This document shows positions 39,749 to 49,124 of a DNA stretch of 49,455 bases, piece by piece (positions within the stretch are counted from its first letter, which is position 1; the number at the start of each line of letters is the position of its first letter). The DNA lies in NCBI RefSeq assembly GCF_042676605.1, contig NZ_JBHTHQ010000010.1, positions 1 through 49,455 on the forward strand, written 5' to 3'. A program made the translations under genes and the position numbers. The notes below the pieces were generated by a model that was not told where the DNA came from, searched no databases, and was given only the letters and a program-made list of their open reading frames with translations. This stretch comes from Alloscardovia venturai (lineage in GTDB: Bacteria; Actinomycetota; Actinomycetes; Actinomycetales; Bifidobacteriaceae).

Positions 39749-42580
39749 GTGGCTACACATAAGAAACTCGTTATCGTCGAGTCACCTACAAAGGCAAAGA
39801 AAATTGGCGGGTATTTAGGGTCGGATTATACGGTTCTTGCATCCGTAGGGCATATTCGCGACTTAGCGCAGCCATCACAAGTGCCGGCATCAGCAAAAAA
39901 AGAATTTGGTAAGTTCGGCGTCAACGTTGATGACGGATTTAGGCCATACTATGTCGTTGGAGCGGATAAGAAGAAAACAGTTTCTGAACTCAAGTCTGCG
40001 CTCAAGAGCGCTGACGAAGTCTACCTGGCAACTGATGAGGATCGCGAGGGGGAAGCTATCGCCTGGCATCTTGTAGAGACTCTCAAGCCGAAGGTTCCAG
40101 TCAAGCGTATGGTTTTCCACGAGATTACCAAGTCTGCTATTACTGACTCCTTGACGAAGACACGTGATGTTGATGCGCATATGGTAGATGCGCAGGAGAC
40201 TCGTCGCGTGCTCGACCGTCTCTATGGTTATGAACTTTCTCCAGTTTTGTGGCGTAAAGTTGGTCCAGGTCTATCTGCAGGGCGAGTTCAATCTGTGGCG
40301 ACACGTTTGATTGTGGAACGTGAGCGCGAACGTATGGCTTTTGTTAAGTCTGCGTATTGGGATATCGCGACAGATTTAGTATCTGAGCCTGATGGAAAGT
40401 TTACGGCTCGCTTAGTTGCACTTGATGATGCGCGAGTAGCAGGTTCAAAAGATTTTGATGACTCAGGACATCTCACTTCTGCAGCGCAAAAAGATGGCGT
40501 TATTGTCGTAGATGAAGGTATGGCGACAGCTCTTGCGCATACTTTGAAAGATGCTGACTTCGTCGTCGAATCTGTAGGAACGAAGCCTTATAGCCGTCGT
40601 CCGTTACCGCCTTTCACAACCTCTACGATGCAGCAGGCAGCAGGAAATGCACTTGGTATGAGCTCACGCTCGACAATGCGAGCTGCGCAAGGGCTCTATG
40701 AAAATGGATATATCACGTATATGCGAACGGATTCTGTGACTCTGTCTCAGGAAGCAATTCGTGCTGCGCGTAGCGCTGTCATAGGCGAGTGGGGGGAGAA
40801 GTTCCTCTCCGAAAAACCGAAGCAATACGCTACTCAAACTGCTGGGGCACAGGAGGCTCATGAAGCTATTCGCCCAGCTGGAGCGCATTTCCGCAATCCT
40901 GCTGAGCTCGCAGGTATAGTGCCTCCTGATCAATTAAAGCTATACACTCTAATTTGGCGTCGTACGCTAGCCTCGCAAATGGCTGATGCTACGGGATCTA
41001 CAGCAACTGTTCGCCTGACCGCGGAGACGACCAATCACGGTATAGCCACTGTCCAAGCATCCGGCACTGTTATTGATTTCCCTGGTTTTACCGTAGCTAT
41101 AGGGTCCCGCTCTGCAAAGAATGAGGATGAGACTACTATTCTTCCTCCACTTGCCGAAGGAGACATTCTTAAAGCTAGCGATGTTAAACCTCAGTCTCAT
41201 GAAACGCAGCCTCCTGCTCGTTACACAGAAGCATCCTTAGTACGTACTCTTGAAGCTAAGGAAATTGGTCGTCCATCCACATATGCAAGCATTATTTCCA
41301 CGATTATTGATCGCGGTTACGTCTATGAGCGTGGGCGGGCGCTGATTCCATCATGGCTTGCTTTCGCTGTTATTAAGCTACTTGAGCAAAACTTCCCGCA
41401 GTATGTCGACTACGCATTTACTGCTCAAATGGAAAATGGTCTTGATGCTATCGCTCAGGGGAAGCAGACCGGTCGCGACTGGCTGACTCACTTCTACTTT
41501 GGTGACGGGGAAGGCACTGCTCAGTCTGCCGATGAGGCTCATAGGGGCTTGCAAGCACAAGTGGCTCAACTTGGCGACATTGATGCTCGCGCGATTAACA
41601 CTATTGAAATTGGCGAGGGGCTGGCTGTGCGCGTAGGCCGGTATGGCCCATATTTGGAAGACTCACAGCACTTGGATGCTGAGGGCAAGCCGAAACGTGC
41701 TACTATACCGGATACTATGGCTCCTGACGAGCTCACAGTTGATGAGGCAAAAAAGCTCATTGAGAACAATTCGTCTGGTCCGAGAGTTCTCGGCGTTGAC
41801 CCAGTCAGCGGAGGAAGCGTTGAAGTGCGTAACGGACGGTTTGGTCCATATGTCGCTCTTATCGCTCCGTCTACAGAAACCGAAGATGTAAATGCAGATG
41901 CTGATAAGACCGTAAAGCCTAAGATGGCTTCTTTGTTTAAGACCATGACGCCAGATGCTTTGACTCTAGACGATGCATTGAAACTGTTAAGTCTGCCGCG
42001 AGTAGTGGGGCGTTTCGAAGAAAAGAATGAGGAAACGAGCGAGACTAATGAGGTCATTATTGAGGCGAATAATGGTCGATACGGTCCGTATCTGACAAAG
42101 ACAGGGCTAACGGGCAAACCTGACACGCGTTCTCTTGCTTCTGAAGATGAAATTTTCACTGTCACACTAGAGCAGGCACAAGAACTTTTTGCTCAACCGA
42201 AGTATGGTCGCCGCGCTCGCGGTGCTGCTAAGCCTCCATTGCGAGAGTTGGGTCCAGATCCTGATAATGGCAAGACTGTCACAATTAAAGATGGATTCTA
42301 CGGAGCGTATATTACTGATGGTGAGACGAATCGTACATTGCCTAAGCAGTATACGCCAGAATCTATTGAGCCAGCTGAGGCTTTTCGGCTGCTTGCTGAG
42401 AAGCGTGCTGCGGGTCCTACCAAACGTCGTCGCCGAACGGCGACAAAAAAGACCTCAACGACGAAGAAGACTTCTACGACAAAGAAGAGCACGACTCGTA
42501 AGAAGACTTCTTCCTCGAAATCTACAGCATCGAGTACGAAGAAGACAAGTACTCGCAAGACTGCAAAGAAGACTGAGTAG
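39749..42580 (+). CDS. topA: DNA topoisomerase I
   Basis: 943 residues with a GTG start after GGAGAGGAG. Toprim motif KKLVIVESPTKAKKIGGYLG and the acidic YLATDEDREGEAIAWHL; active-site Tyr in YITYMRTDSVTLS; GRPSTYASIISTIIDRGYV. Four-Cys zinc fingers of the E. coli type are absent. Instead there are repeated C-terminal topo domains (NGRYGPYL/NGRFGPYV-type motifs) and a final Lys/Thr/Ser-rich tail of about 45 residues (TTKKTSTTKKSTTRKKTSSS), as in other Actinobacteria. It relaxes negative supercoils. It is followed by tmk and holB. Confidence 0.96.
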   Translation: MATHKKLVIVESPTKAKKIGGYLGSDYTVLASVGHIRDLAQPSQVPASAKKEFGKFGVNVDDGFRPYYVVGADKKKTVSELKSALKSADEVYLATDEDREGEAIAWHLVETLKPKVPVKRMVFHEITKSAITDSLTKTRDVDAHMVDAQETRRVLDRLYGYELSPVLWRKVGPGLSAGRVQSVATRLIVERERERMAFVKSAYWDIATDLVSEPDGKFTARLVALDDARVAGSKDFDDSGHLTSAAQKDGVIVVDEGMATALAHTLKDADFVVESVGTKPYSRRPLPPFTTSTMQQAAGNALGMSSRSTMRAAQGLYENGYITYMRTDSVTLSQEAIRAARSAVIGEWGEKFLSEKPKQYATQTAGAQEAHEAIRPAGAHFRNPAELAGIVPPDQLKLYTLIWRRTLASQMADATGSTATVRLTAETTNHGIATVQASGTVIDFPGFTVAIGSRSAKNEDETTILPPLAEGDILKASDVKPQSHETQPPARYTEASLVRTLEAKEIGRPSTYASIISTIIDRGYVYERGRALIPSWLAFAVIKLLEQNFPQYVDYAFTAQMENGLDAIAQGKQTGRDWLTHFYFGDGEGTAQSADEAHRGLQAQVAQLGDIDARAINTIEIGEGLAVRVGRYGPYLEDSQHLDAEGKPKRATIPDTMAPDELTVDEAKKLIENNSSGPRVLGVDPVSGGSVEVRNGRFGPYVALIAPSTETEDVNADADKTVKPKMASLFKTMTPDALTLDDALKLLSLPRVVGRFEEKNEETSETNEVIIEANNGRYGPYLTKTGLTGKPDTRSLASEDEIFTVTLEQAQELFAQPKYGRRARGAAKPPLRELGPDPDNGKTVTIKDGFYGAYITDGETNRTLPKQYTPESIEPAEAFRLLAEKRAAGPTKRRRRTATKKTSTTKKTSTTKKSTTRKKTSSSKSTASSTKKTSTRKTAKKTE

Positions 42581-42648
42581 TTCTGAGATAGTTGTGAGTC
42601 TTTGAGTGCCGAGCCGAGAGGCTGACGGTTGAGAGTGAGTGAAAAGTC

Positions 42649-43260
42649 ATGACACAAGGTCTGTTTATCTCCTTTGAAGGAGTAGATGGTGTGGGGAAGA
42701 GCACCCAGGTCGAGCGACTAAAGGATTATTTAGAGACACTCGGTCGCACGGTGGTGGTGACTCGTGAGCCAGGTGGTACGGCGCTTGGCTCACAAATTCG
42801 GTATCTGCTACTTCATGGAGGTGATGTAGCTCCACGTGCTGAGGCTTTGCTCTACGCGGCAGATCGTGCACATCACGTCGCTACAAAGATTCGTCCGGCA
42901 CTTGAACGCGGAGAAGTCGTTATCTCTGACCGCTACATTGACTCGTCACTTGCATATCAAGCAGGTGGACGTGAGCTTACACAAATGCAAGTTCGTGAGC
43001 TTTCACAGTTTGCTACAGATAATTTGTGGCCAGTGCGCACATACTTACTTGATATGAGCTTTGAGCAATCTCGCATGAGACTCACGGGTAAACCTGATCG
43101 GCTGGAGTCTGCTGGCTCTGAGTTTTTTATACGCGCACGGCAGGCATTTCTTGATATCGCGCAAGCAGAACCTGAACGATGCTGTATCGTCGATGCCTCA
43201 CAGAGCATTGAGGATGTATGGAGCGCTATCAAAGACGACGTAGAGGGCTTATTATCATGA
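42649..43260 (+). CDS. tmk: Thymidylate kinase
   Basis: 203 residues. P-loop FEGVDGVGKSTQVERL, DR-motif VVISDRYIDSSLAYQ, and the LID region with TREPGGTALG earlier. It phosphorylates dTMP to dTDP. The stop overlaps the start of the holB-like gene (ATGA), an arrangement common in bacteria. Confidence 0.95.
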   Translation: MTQGLFISFEGVDGVGKSTQVERLKDYLETLGRTVVVTREPGGTALGSQIRYLLLHGGDVAPRAEALLYAADRAHHVATKIRPALERGEVVISDRYIDSSLAYQAGGRELTQMQVRELSQFATDNLWPVRTYLLDMSFEQSRMRLTGKPDRLESAGSEFFIRARQAFLDIAQAEPERCCIVDASQSIEDVWSAIKDDVEGLLS

Positions 43261-44459
43261 CACATGATACCGATACTTTCCCAGATTCTGCAGCCGCTAC
43301 TGCGGGTAAATCTACGTCATCAGTATGGGACTCTATCATTGGGCAGACTCCTGTGGTGGAGTTTCTTTCACGGGTGGCGAATAATCCTAAGGACATTGCA
43401 CAATCATGGCTTATCTGTGGTCCTGCAGGTTCTGGCAGATCGAATGTTGCCCAAGCTTTTGCCGCTGCTTTGCAATGCCCTCATGGTGGTTGCGGACAAT
43501 GCGATACATGCCGACATATTGCCGCGCATACTCATCCTGATGTTACTGTTTTGGCTACGGATCGTGTGACGATTACCATTGAGCAGGTTCGCGAACTTAT
43601 GGATAAGGCAGAGCAGATGCCTTCGATATCTCCATGGCGTATCATCATTATCGAAGATGTCGATCGCATGGCTGAGCGAACGACGAATGTCTTGCTCAAA
43701 GATATAGAAGAGCCAAGCGAACACACGATTTGGCTTCTCTGTGCTCCATCGGCACAAGATGTTTTACCAACTATTCGATCTCGCACGCGCATTGTCAACC
43801 TTGCAGTTCCCCAGACTCAAGCAGTGGCACAATTCTTAATGGAATCCACAGGTGTTGATGAGCATAAGGCAAAGCAGTATGCACGTCTTGCGCAAGGTCA
43901 TATCGGTATAGCACGGCTTTATGCTACGCAACCTGAAGCTGCACGCATGCGCAATGATATCGTAGACAAAGTCGTATCTATGACTCGGACATCTCAAGCT
44001 GTTCTTCTCGCTGATGAACTTTTTACGTCGGCTCAAAAGCAGGCGCAAGAAACGGTGACTGAGCAAGTTGAGCATGAGCAGGCTCGGTTCCGCTCGCTTA
44101 ACGGGCTTGGAGCAAAAGACTCTATTCCTCCGGCTCTTCGCTCGATGTATAACGCTATCGGGAAAAAAGATGATGTAAATCGTCGTATCACACGGCTTAC
44201 ACGGGATGTCGTCGACCGCGGGTTAACTACTCTTGCGAGCATTTACCGAGACGTGAGTGTCATTCACAATGATTCTGAGATGGTTGCAGACCTCGTCAAC
44301 AAGGAATTCCTTGAGCAGATTACCGACTATTCTTTGCGCGTTAAACCAAATCAGGCTCTTGACGCTGTAGGGCGCATTTCTGTTGCACGACGTCGCATCG
44401 CGGGCAATACGCCTATACTTTTGGCGTTGGAAGCATTGTTTACTTCGTTAATTTTCTAG
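43257..44459 (+). CDS. holB: DNA polymerase III subunit delta'
   Basis: 400 residues from ATG 43257, overlapping tmk by 4 bases. The clamp-loader AAA+ fold has SVWDSIIGQTPVVEFLSRV and a degenerate P-loop, CGPAGSGRSNVAQAF, with Arg for Lys, as expected for a non-ATP-binding delta'. It also has a four-Cys zinc module (CPHGGCGQCDTC), IIIIEDVDRMAERTTNVLLK, and sensor-like region LLCAPSAQDVLPTIRSRT. It partners DnaX in loading the sliding clamp. A longer upstream start inside tmk is rejected. Confidence 0.93.
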   Translation: MTHDTDTFPDSAAATAGKSTSSVWDSIIGQTPVVEFLSRVANNPKDIAQSWLICGPAGSGRSNVAQAFAAALQCPHGGCGQCDTCRHIAAHTHPDVTVLATDRVTITIEQVRELMDKAEQMPSISPWRIIIIEDVDRMAERTTNVLLKDIEEPSEHTIWLLCAPSAQDVLPTIRSRTRIVNLAVPQTQAVAQFLMESTGVDEHKAKQYARLAQGHIGIARLYATQPEAARMRNDIVDKVVSMTRTSQAVLLADELFTSAQKQAQETVTEQVEHEQARFRSLNGLGAKDSIPPALRSMYNAIGKKDDVNRRITRLTRDVVDRGLTTLASIYRDVSVIHNDSEMVADLVNKEFLEQITDYSLRVKPNQALDAVGRISVARRRIAGNTPILLALEALFTSLIF

Positions 44460-44542
44460 ATATTCTCAGTATTATTCTCAGCACGTGAGCTTCGCGTTGT
44501 AGTATCTGTCATAACTCGTAGTTCTGTGACATACTTGAAAGT

Positions 44543-45097
44543 ATGAAGATTTCTGCTGATTTTACGCGCCTTCCTGATAAATACGGGAAGTTCGCAGATG
44601 ATTCTCATAAGACTGATGGTTATCCTACGACGTCTTTTCCGTTTTACATTGACTCGATGAACTCTGCAGTTCGTTACATTCACCTAGAATTTGTTGATGA
44701 CGATGCAATTCCTGTATGTGGACATCAATGGATTCATTGGGCTGTTGCAAATATTCCTGTAGATGCGCTGATGTTTGATTTTAATGATTCACATGCATTG
44801 CAAATTCCGGAAGATTTTTCCAGACAACTGCCTTCTCTCATTCCTGAGGCTGTACAAGGTCGCAATTCTTCGTGGGGGAAAATTGCTCAGCAGACAAATC
44901 CATCAGTGACCATGAGATATAACGGTCCACAGCCTCCCGATAAGGATCACGATTATAAGTTGTGCGTGTATGGCACAGCACAACCTTTTAAGGAACTCTC
45001 GGAAGGTTTCTATCTCAATGAGTTGCGCAATCTCGTATTCCGCACGGATGCTGTCATTGATTATGGGGAGATTTATTTCAGCTCACGTGCGCATTAA
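44543..45097 (+). CDS. PEBP / YbhB-YbcL family protein
   Basis: 184 residues, no signal peptide. The family pattern includes SFPFYIDSMNSAVRYIHLEF, the ligand-site Asp/His region GHQWIHWAVANIP, SSWGKIAQQTNPSVTMRYN, and YNGPQPPDKDHDYKLCVYG. Bacterial members bind anions or small ligands, with no agreed physiological role. It stands alone between holB and pepD. Confidence 0.88.
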   Translation: MKISADFTRLPDKYGKFADDSHKTDGYPTTSFPFYIDSMNSAVRYIHLEFVDDDAIPVCGHQWIHWAVANIPVDALMFDFNDSHALQIPEDFSRQLPSLIPEAVQGRNSSWGKIAQQTNPSVTMRYNGPQPPDKDHDYKLCVYGTAQPFKELSEGFYLNELRNLVFRTDAVIDYGEIYFSSRAH

Positions 45098-45207
45098 CGC
45101 AACGAGTGATAGCAACGATTAGCGATGCCACGATGAGGACTTGGTCGCTCAAACGAAAACTACATTAGAATTTGCAATTGTAAATACATAGCACAGAAAG
45201 GGCTCAC

Positions 45208-46734
45208 ATGCCTTGCACTACTATCCTTGTTGGTAAGGATGCGAGCTACGATGGTTCAACCATAATAGCTCGCAATGAAGATTCATCAAACGGTGAGTTT
45301 ACAGAAAAAGAATTTAAAGTCGTACAGCCACAAGATCAGCCTCGTCACTATAGGTCTGTGATAAGTCATGTAGAAATTGAACTTCCTGATAATCCTATGC
45401 GCTATACTTCTGTGCCTGATGCATTGCTCAAGCAAGGTTTATGGGCTGAGCATGGTGTCAATGAGCTCAATATTGCAATGAGTGCTACGGAAACGTTGAC
45501 TTCCAATGAGCGTGTGCTTGGTGCAGATCCACTCGTAGAACTCGTCCCGGCAAAGGGCGACCAGCCAGAAATTCCTGGTGGTATTGGTGAGGAAGATATG
45601 CTCACCATCGTTCTTCCTTATATCACGTCTGCACGTGACGGTGTCCAGCGGCTTGGTACATTGCTTGAAGAGTATGGTACATATGAGATGAATGGTATTG
45701 CCTTCTCTGATGTGGACGAGATTTGGTGGCTGGAGACCATTGGCGGGCATCATTGGATGGCAAAGCGTGTACCTGACGATTCGTATGTCGTTATGCCAAA
45801 TCAGCTTGGCATTGATGAATTCGACTTCGACGATGCATTCGGCGAACAAGAAAACCACATGTGTTCTGCAGATTTACGTGAATTTGTAGAGAACAATCAT
45901 CTCGACCTTGCTGTGGAAGATGCAAGCCCTTTCAATCCTCGCCTTGCATTTGGTTCTCATTCTGACTCTGATCATGTTTATAACACTCCTCGAGCGTGGT
46001 ATATCCAGCGCTTCTTCAATCCGTACGATGAAGATTGGGACTCTGCCGACGCATTGCATACCCCTTTGAGCGATGACATCCCTTGGGCTCGTCAGCCTGA
46101 GCATAAAATTACTATTGAGGATGTGAAGTACGCACTGAGTACTCACTATCAGGGTACTGACTTTGATCCATATGGAAAGACAGGTACCCCAGCGACTCGT
46201 GACCAGTTCCGTACAGTTGGTATCAACCGTAACTGTGATTTGTGCGCCATCCAAATTAGACCATATGCGCCACAGGCATCTCGCTCGATTCAGTGGACTG
46301 CATATGGTTCCAATCCATTCAATACATTTGTGCCACTGTTTACTAACGTGGATACTGCTCCCCAATACTTTGCAGGCACCACGCAAACTGTGGATACTGC
46401 GCATAACTTCTATTGGGCAAATCGCGTTATCGCAGCTCTTGCTGATGCACGGTATAACGATAATCGCGCGCACATCGACCGTTATACACAGAAGACTGGA
46501 GCTGCTGGTGTAGCGATGATTATCGACACTGATAAGAAGATTGCAGCATTTGCTGAAACTGAAGGCGAAGCTTGTGTAGCTGACACCAGTGATCAGCGTG
46601 TGCGAGTTATTTTGGAAGCCGCAAACCAGTCCATATCTGACATTGTGGAGCGTGAAACTAACGATGTGCTTTCTAAGGTGCTCTACACCACATCCATGAG
46701 TATGCATAACGCTTTCTCGATGTCCGATAATTAA
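45208..46734 (+). CDS. pepD: C69-family dipeptidase
   Basis: 508 residues. The start MPCTTILVGKDASYDGST places the catalytic nucleophile Cys at residue 3, exposed after removal of the first residues, as in Ntn-hydrolases of the PepD/U34 family. Further family features: IIARNEDSSNGEF, EIWWLETIGGHHWMAKRVP, and HNFYWANRVIAALAD. It is cytoplasmic and hydrolyses a range of dipeptides. A likely -10 (TAGAAT) lies near 45166. The long antisense frame is a shadow. Confidence 0.93.
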   Translation: MPCTTILVGKDASYDGSTIIARNEDSSNGEFTEKEFKVVQPQDQPRHYRSVISHVEIELPDNPMRYTSVPDALLKQGLWAEHGVNELNIAMSATETLTSNERVLGADPLVELVPAKGDQPEIPGGIGEEDMLTIVLPYITSARDGVQRLGTLLEEYGTYEMNGIAFSDVDEIWWLETIGGHHWMAKRVPDDSYVVMPNQLGIDEFDFDDAFGEQENHMCSADLREFVENNHLDLAVEDASPFNPRLAFGSHSDSDHVYNTPRAWYIQRFFNPYDEDWDSADALHTPLSDDIPWARQPEHKITIEDVKYALSTHYQGTDFDPYGKTGTPATRDQFRTVGINRNCDLCAIQIRPYAPQASRSIQWTAYGSNPFNTFVPLFTNVDTAPQYFAGTTQTVDTAHNFYWANRVIAALADARYNDNRAHIDRYTQKTGAAGVAMIIDTDKKIAAFAETEGEACVADTSDQRVRVILEAANQSISDIVERETNDVLSKVLYTTSMSMHNAFSMSDN

Positions 46735-46794
46735 ACGTTCGAAACCACACCAAAACTCACACCTCCGAACCATCGCATAGCAAAGGACGGCGCA

Positions 46795-48315
46795 ATGCTT
46801 ACAGAACAGCTCAACGATTACTCATTTACCTATGGAGACCTCAAGAAAATTGACGCCTTCGCATTTATGGATAACGTAAAAGCTCATCCTGAGAACTTCA
46901 AACGTGGCAAAGTAGTACTCGTCACTGCGTCCACGCCATTGAAGGCATCACGCGGTGAAGGCAAAACCACGACAACTATTGCGCTTATCGATGCATTACG
47001 CCGTCGTGGGATTGACGCTGCGGCTGTACTTCGTCAGCCGAGCATGGGCATTACAGCAGCAGGATCTAAAGGTGGTGCTTCTGGCGGCGGCAAGTCCACT
47101 CTTGCTCATCCTGAACTTGCCGACTGGGGTCTGACGGGTGAAATGGGACGCATTGCTGATGCACAGAACCTCTTAGCAGCTTTTTGTGAGAAAGCGGTTG
47201 ATGATGGAGTGCTTGCTACTGTTTCTATCCCGCGTGTTTCAGAAACTCCGTCGCGCTCGCTGCGCAAAGTGCAGGTTGATGGAGGTAAGCTGAACGAGCG
47301 CTTCGTTTTGACTCCTGCGTCTGAAATGATGCAGATTATTACCCTGTCCCGTTCTCTTACAGAGATTGAAGAACGCATTGGAAATATGATTGCAGGAGCT
47401 GCTCCTGAGACAGGCAAACCTGTGCTCGTGAAAGACTTTGTCGACGTAGAGCGCATCGTGCGAGTCGTCGGCAATGCCGTCCAGCCTGCGTACATGGAAA
47501 GTGGCGAAGGCTCGCCTGTATATATCCACTGTGGGCCATTTGGCAATGTTTCCTTAGGTATTCCAGGTCTCATTGCTGTCGATATGGCGTGCGCTTTACA
47601 TGATGTTGTCGTCGTAGAAGCGGGCTATGGTGCGGATGCTGGTGGTCAGAAGTGGCTTGATATAGCATGCCGTGAATATGGTGCTCCATGGCCGGCTGCA
47701 GCAGTGGTCGTTACACGAGCGACAACTTGGCGTGATGATCCAGCACTTCAGTGGCGCTATCCATTTGCGGTAAATCGTTTGGAAAATCTCGGCATCGCTT
47801 CCTTCCCGATGATTAACCTGTGGGAAGGTGAAGACGATGAGCTCCCTCAACTTCGTGCCACTGCGCAAGAACTCGGTTTCCGCCGTCCAATTGTAGGTAA
47901 CCTATGGTGCGATGGCGGTGAAGGGCTAGTGAATCAACTCGATGAATTTATATCCTCATTAGAATCTGTGAACACAGGGTATTCTCCAGAGTCGAAAGCT
48001 GCTTTAAGCTTTGCAGATAAAATTGCATTCATTACGGAAAATTCGTACGGAGTTCCAGCTAATCGTGTGCTTGAGAAGGAAGGTTTTACTGATATCCTCG
48101 CCGCGGCGCGTGCTGAGGTGAAGGAAGCGGGGATAGATTTCGATAATCTTGCAGTGCTACCGGTCAAATCGCCGGCAACGATGACGGATGATGATACTCT
48201 TCCTGCTGAGGAGCGAACCGTCACTTTAAAGAAAGTCGAGATTCACTCTGGAGCAGGTCTTCTCCATATCAACCTCACGACTAGTCTGACGACTCCTATG
48301 CCAAAGATCGTGTAG
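46795..48315 (+). CDS. fhs: Formate-tetrahydrofolate ligase
   Basis: 506 residues, shorter than the usual 555 or so. Near the N-terminus are the nucleotide-binding region ASTPLKASRGEGKTTTTIAL and RQPSMGITAAGSKGGASGGGK. Later come DWGLTGEMGRIADAQNLLAAF, FGNVSLGIPGLIAVDMA, VVEAGYGADAGGQKWLDI, VVVTRATTWRD and the C-terminal AVLPVKSPATMTDDDTLP. It makes 10-formyl-THF from formate and ATP. It is followed by a strong terminator. The missing residues appear to be distributed deletions rather than a truncation. Confidence 0.93.
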   Translation: MLTEQLNDYSFTYGDLKKIDAFAFMDNVKAHPENFKRGKVVLVTASTPLKASRGEGKTTTTIALIDALRRRGIDAAAVLRQPSMGITAAGSKGGASGGGKSTLAHPELADWGLTGEMGRIADAQNLLAAFCEKAVDDGVLATVSIPRVSETPSRSLRKVQVDGGKLNERFVLTPASEMMQIITLSRSLTEIEERIGNMIAGAAPETGKPVLVKDFVDVERIVRVVGNAVQPAYMESGEGSPVYIHCGPFGNVSLGIPGLIAVDMACALHDVVVVEAGYGADAGGQKWLDIACREYGAPWPAAAVVVTRATTWRDDPALQWRYPFAVNRLENLGIASFPMINLWEGEDDELPQLRATAQELGFRRPIVGNLWCDGGEGLVNQLDEFISSLESVNTGYSPESKAALSFADKIAFITENSYGVPANRVLEKEGFTDILAAARAEVKEAGIDFDNLAVLPVKSPATMTDDDTLPAEERTVTLKKVEIHSGAGLLHINLTTSLTTPMPKIV

Positions 48316-48348
48316 AGTTTCCCTAGATTTATAGCAAATGCGCAAAAG

Positions 48349-48411
48349 AGCGTAATTGCGATGCTGACTTCAGCCTCAGGCTGTCTCGGCGTGTCGCAAT
48401 TGCGCTTTTTT
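48349..48411 (+). terminator. Terminator of fhs
   Basis: Outer arms AGCGTAATTGCGA (48349-48361) and TCGCAATTGCGCT (48394-48406), with one G-T pair, followed by TTTTTT. Confidence 0.88.
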
Positions 48412-48450
48412 GAAATGTGAGTATAGTTTAGTTTTGTTGCGAAAAGCAAT

Positions 48451-48524
48451 GCCCCTTTAGCTCAGTTGGCTAGAGCAGCGGACTCTTAATCCGCGTGTCC
48501 AGGGTTCGAGTCCCTGAGGGGGCA
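48451..48524 (+). tRNA. tRNA-Lys (anticodon CTT)
   Basis: Acceptor GCCCCTT pairs with AGGGGGC. The D arm is GCTCAGTTGGCTAGAGC, the anticodon stem GCGGA/TCCGC encloses loop CTCTTAA (anticodon CTT), and the T arm is CAGGG TTCGAGT CCCTG. The discriminator is A; CCA is not encoded. All cloverleaf arms are intact. Confidence 0.97.
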
Positions 48525-48710
48525 CTTTTGTGTATTTATTGTAAATTGAGATTCTTTTGTTTCTTTGTATTCATTGATTCATGTGTAGTATGAGTATTTG
48601 GAATATTTCAAGCTTAGTACGTCGTCGTATAAGCGGCAGTAAGCTACGTCTAAACTAGCTCAATCTATAAGTAACGAAGTTGTTATGTATATGAGGTGGG
48701 GGTAATTAGA

Positions 48711-49124
48711 ATGGGTAATGGTAGTCGTCCATTTGCTACTGCAAAAGTTACCATTGAATTGTTAGCCTTTGTTATCATCTCAGTTTTTTCGAGTGTATGG
48801 CTTTACTCTTACAAAGCTCACTGGCTACCGGATACTATTCTCACATTATTTGGTAGCACGACATGGCTTATTCCATGGTTGTTATTGTTAGCATGCAGCA
48901 TCTGGTTTATTGTGACAGTAAGATTCGTTGGTAGGGCTTTTGTGGCTGTATCAGTGACAGATTTACTGCTTCGACTAGGAATATTTGCACTTGGAATTGT
49001 TGGTTTTAATATTCCTCCAGATATTGAGAATAGCGCTCAAGTTATTAATAGCGTTCTTGACGTGGTTGTGATTGTGCTTGTTGTGTGGTGGATAGTAAAG
49101 CCAAAGTTGTCTCGTAATAAGTAG
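48711..49124 (+). CDS. Four-helix membrane protein of unknown function
   Basis: 137 residues from ATG 48711 with AGGTGGGGG upstream; a GTG at 48696 is a weaker alternative. It has four hydrophobic segments at about 13-33, 48-72, 78-103 and 112-130 (for example WLIPWLLLLACSIWFIVTV and VLDVVVIVLVVWWIV) and a basic C-terminus (KPKLSRNK). No family is recognised. It lies between tRNA-Lys and the rRNA leader. Confidence 0.65.
   Translation: MGNGSRPFATAKVTIELLAFVIISVFSSVWLYSYKAHWLPDTILTLFGSTTWLIPWLLLLACSIWFIVTVRFVGRAFVAVSVTDLLLRLGIFALGIVGFNIPPDIENSAQVINSVLDVVVIVLVVWWIVKPKLSRNK

Noticed and set aside
42440..42578. Near-repetitive AAG/ACG tract at the end of topA as a separate repeat element
   Set aside because: It encodes the Lys/Thr-rich tail common in actinobacterial topoisomerase I and stays in frame.
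45874..46773. Minus-strand 299-codon frame over pepD
   Set aside because: It is an antisense shadow of a well-conserved dipeptidase gene, with no start signal.
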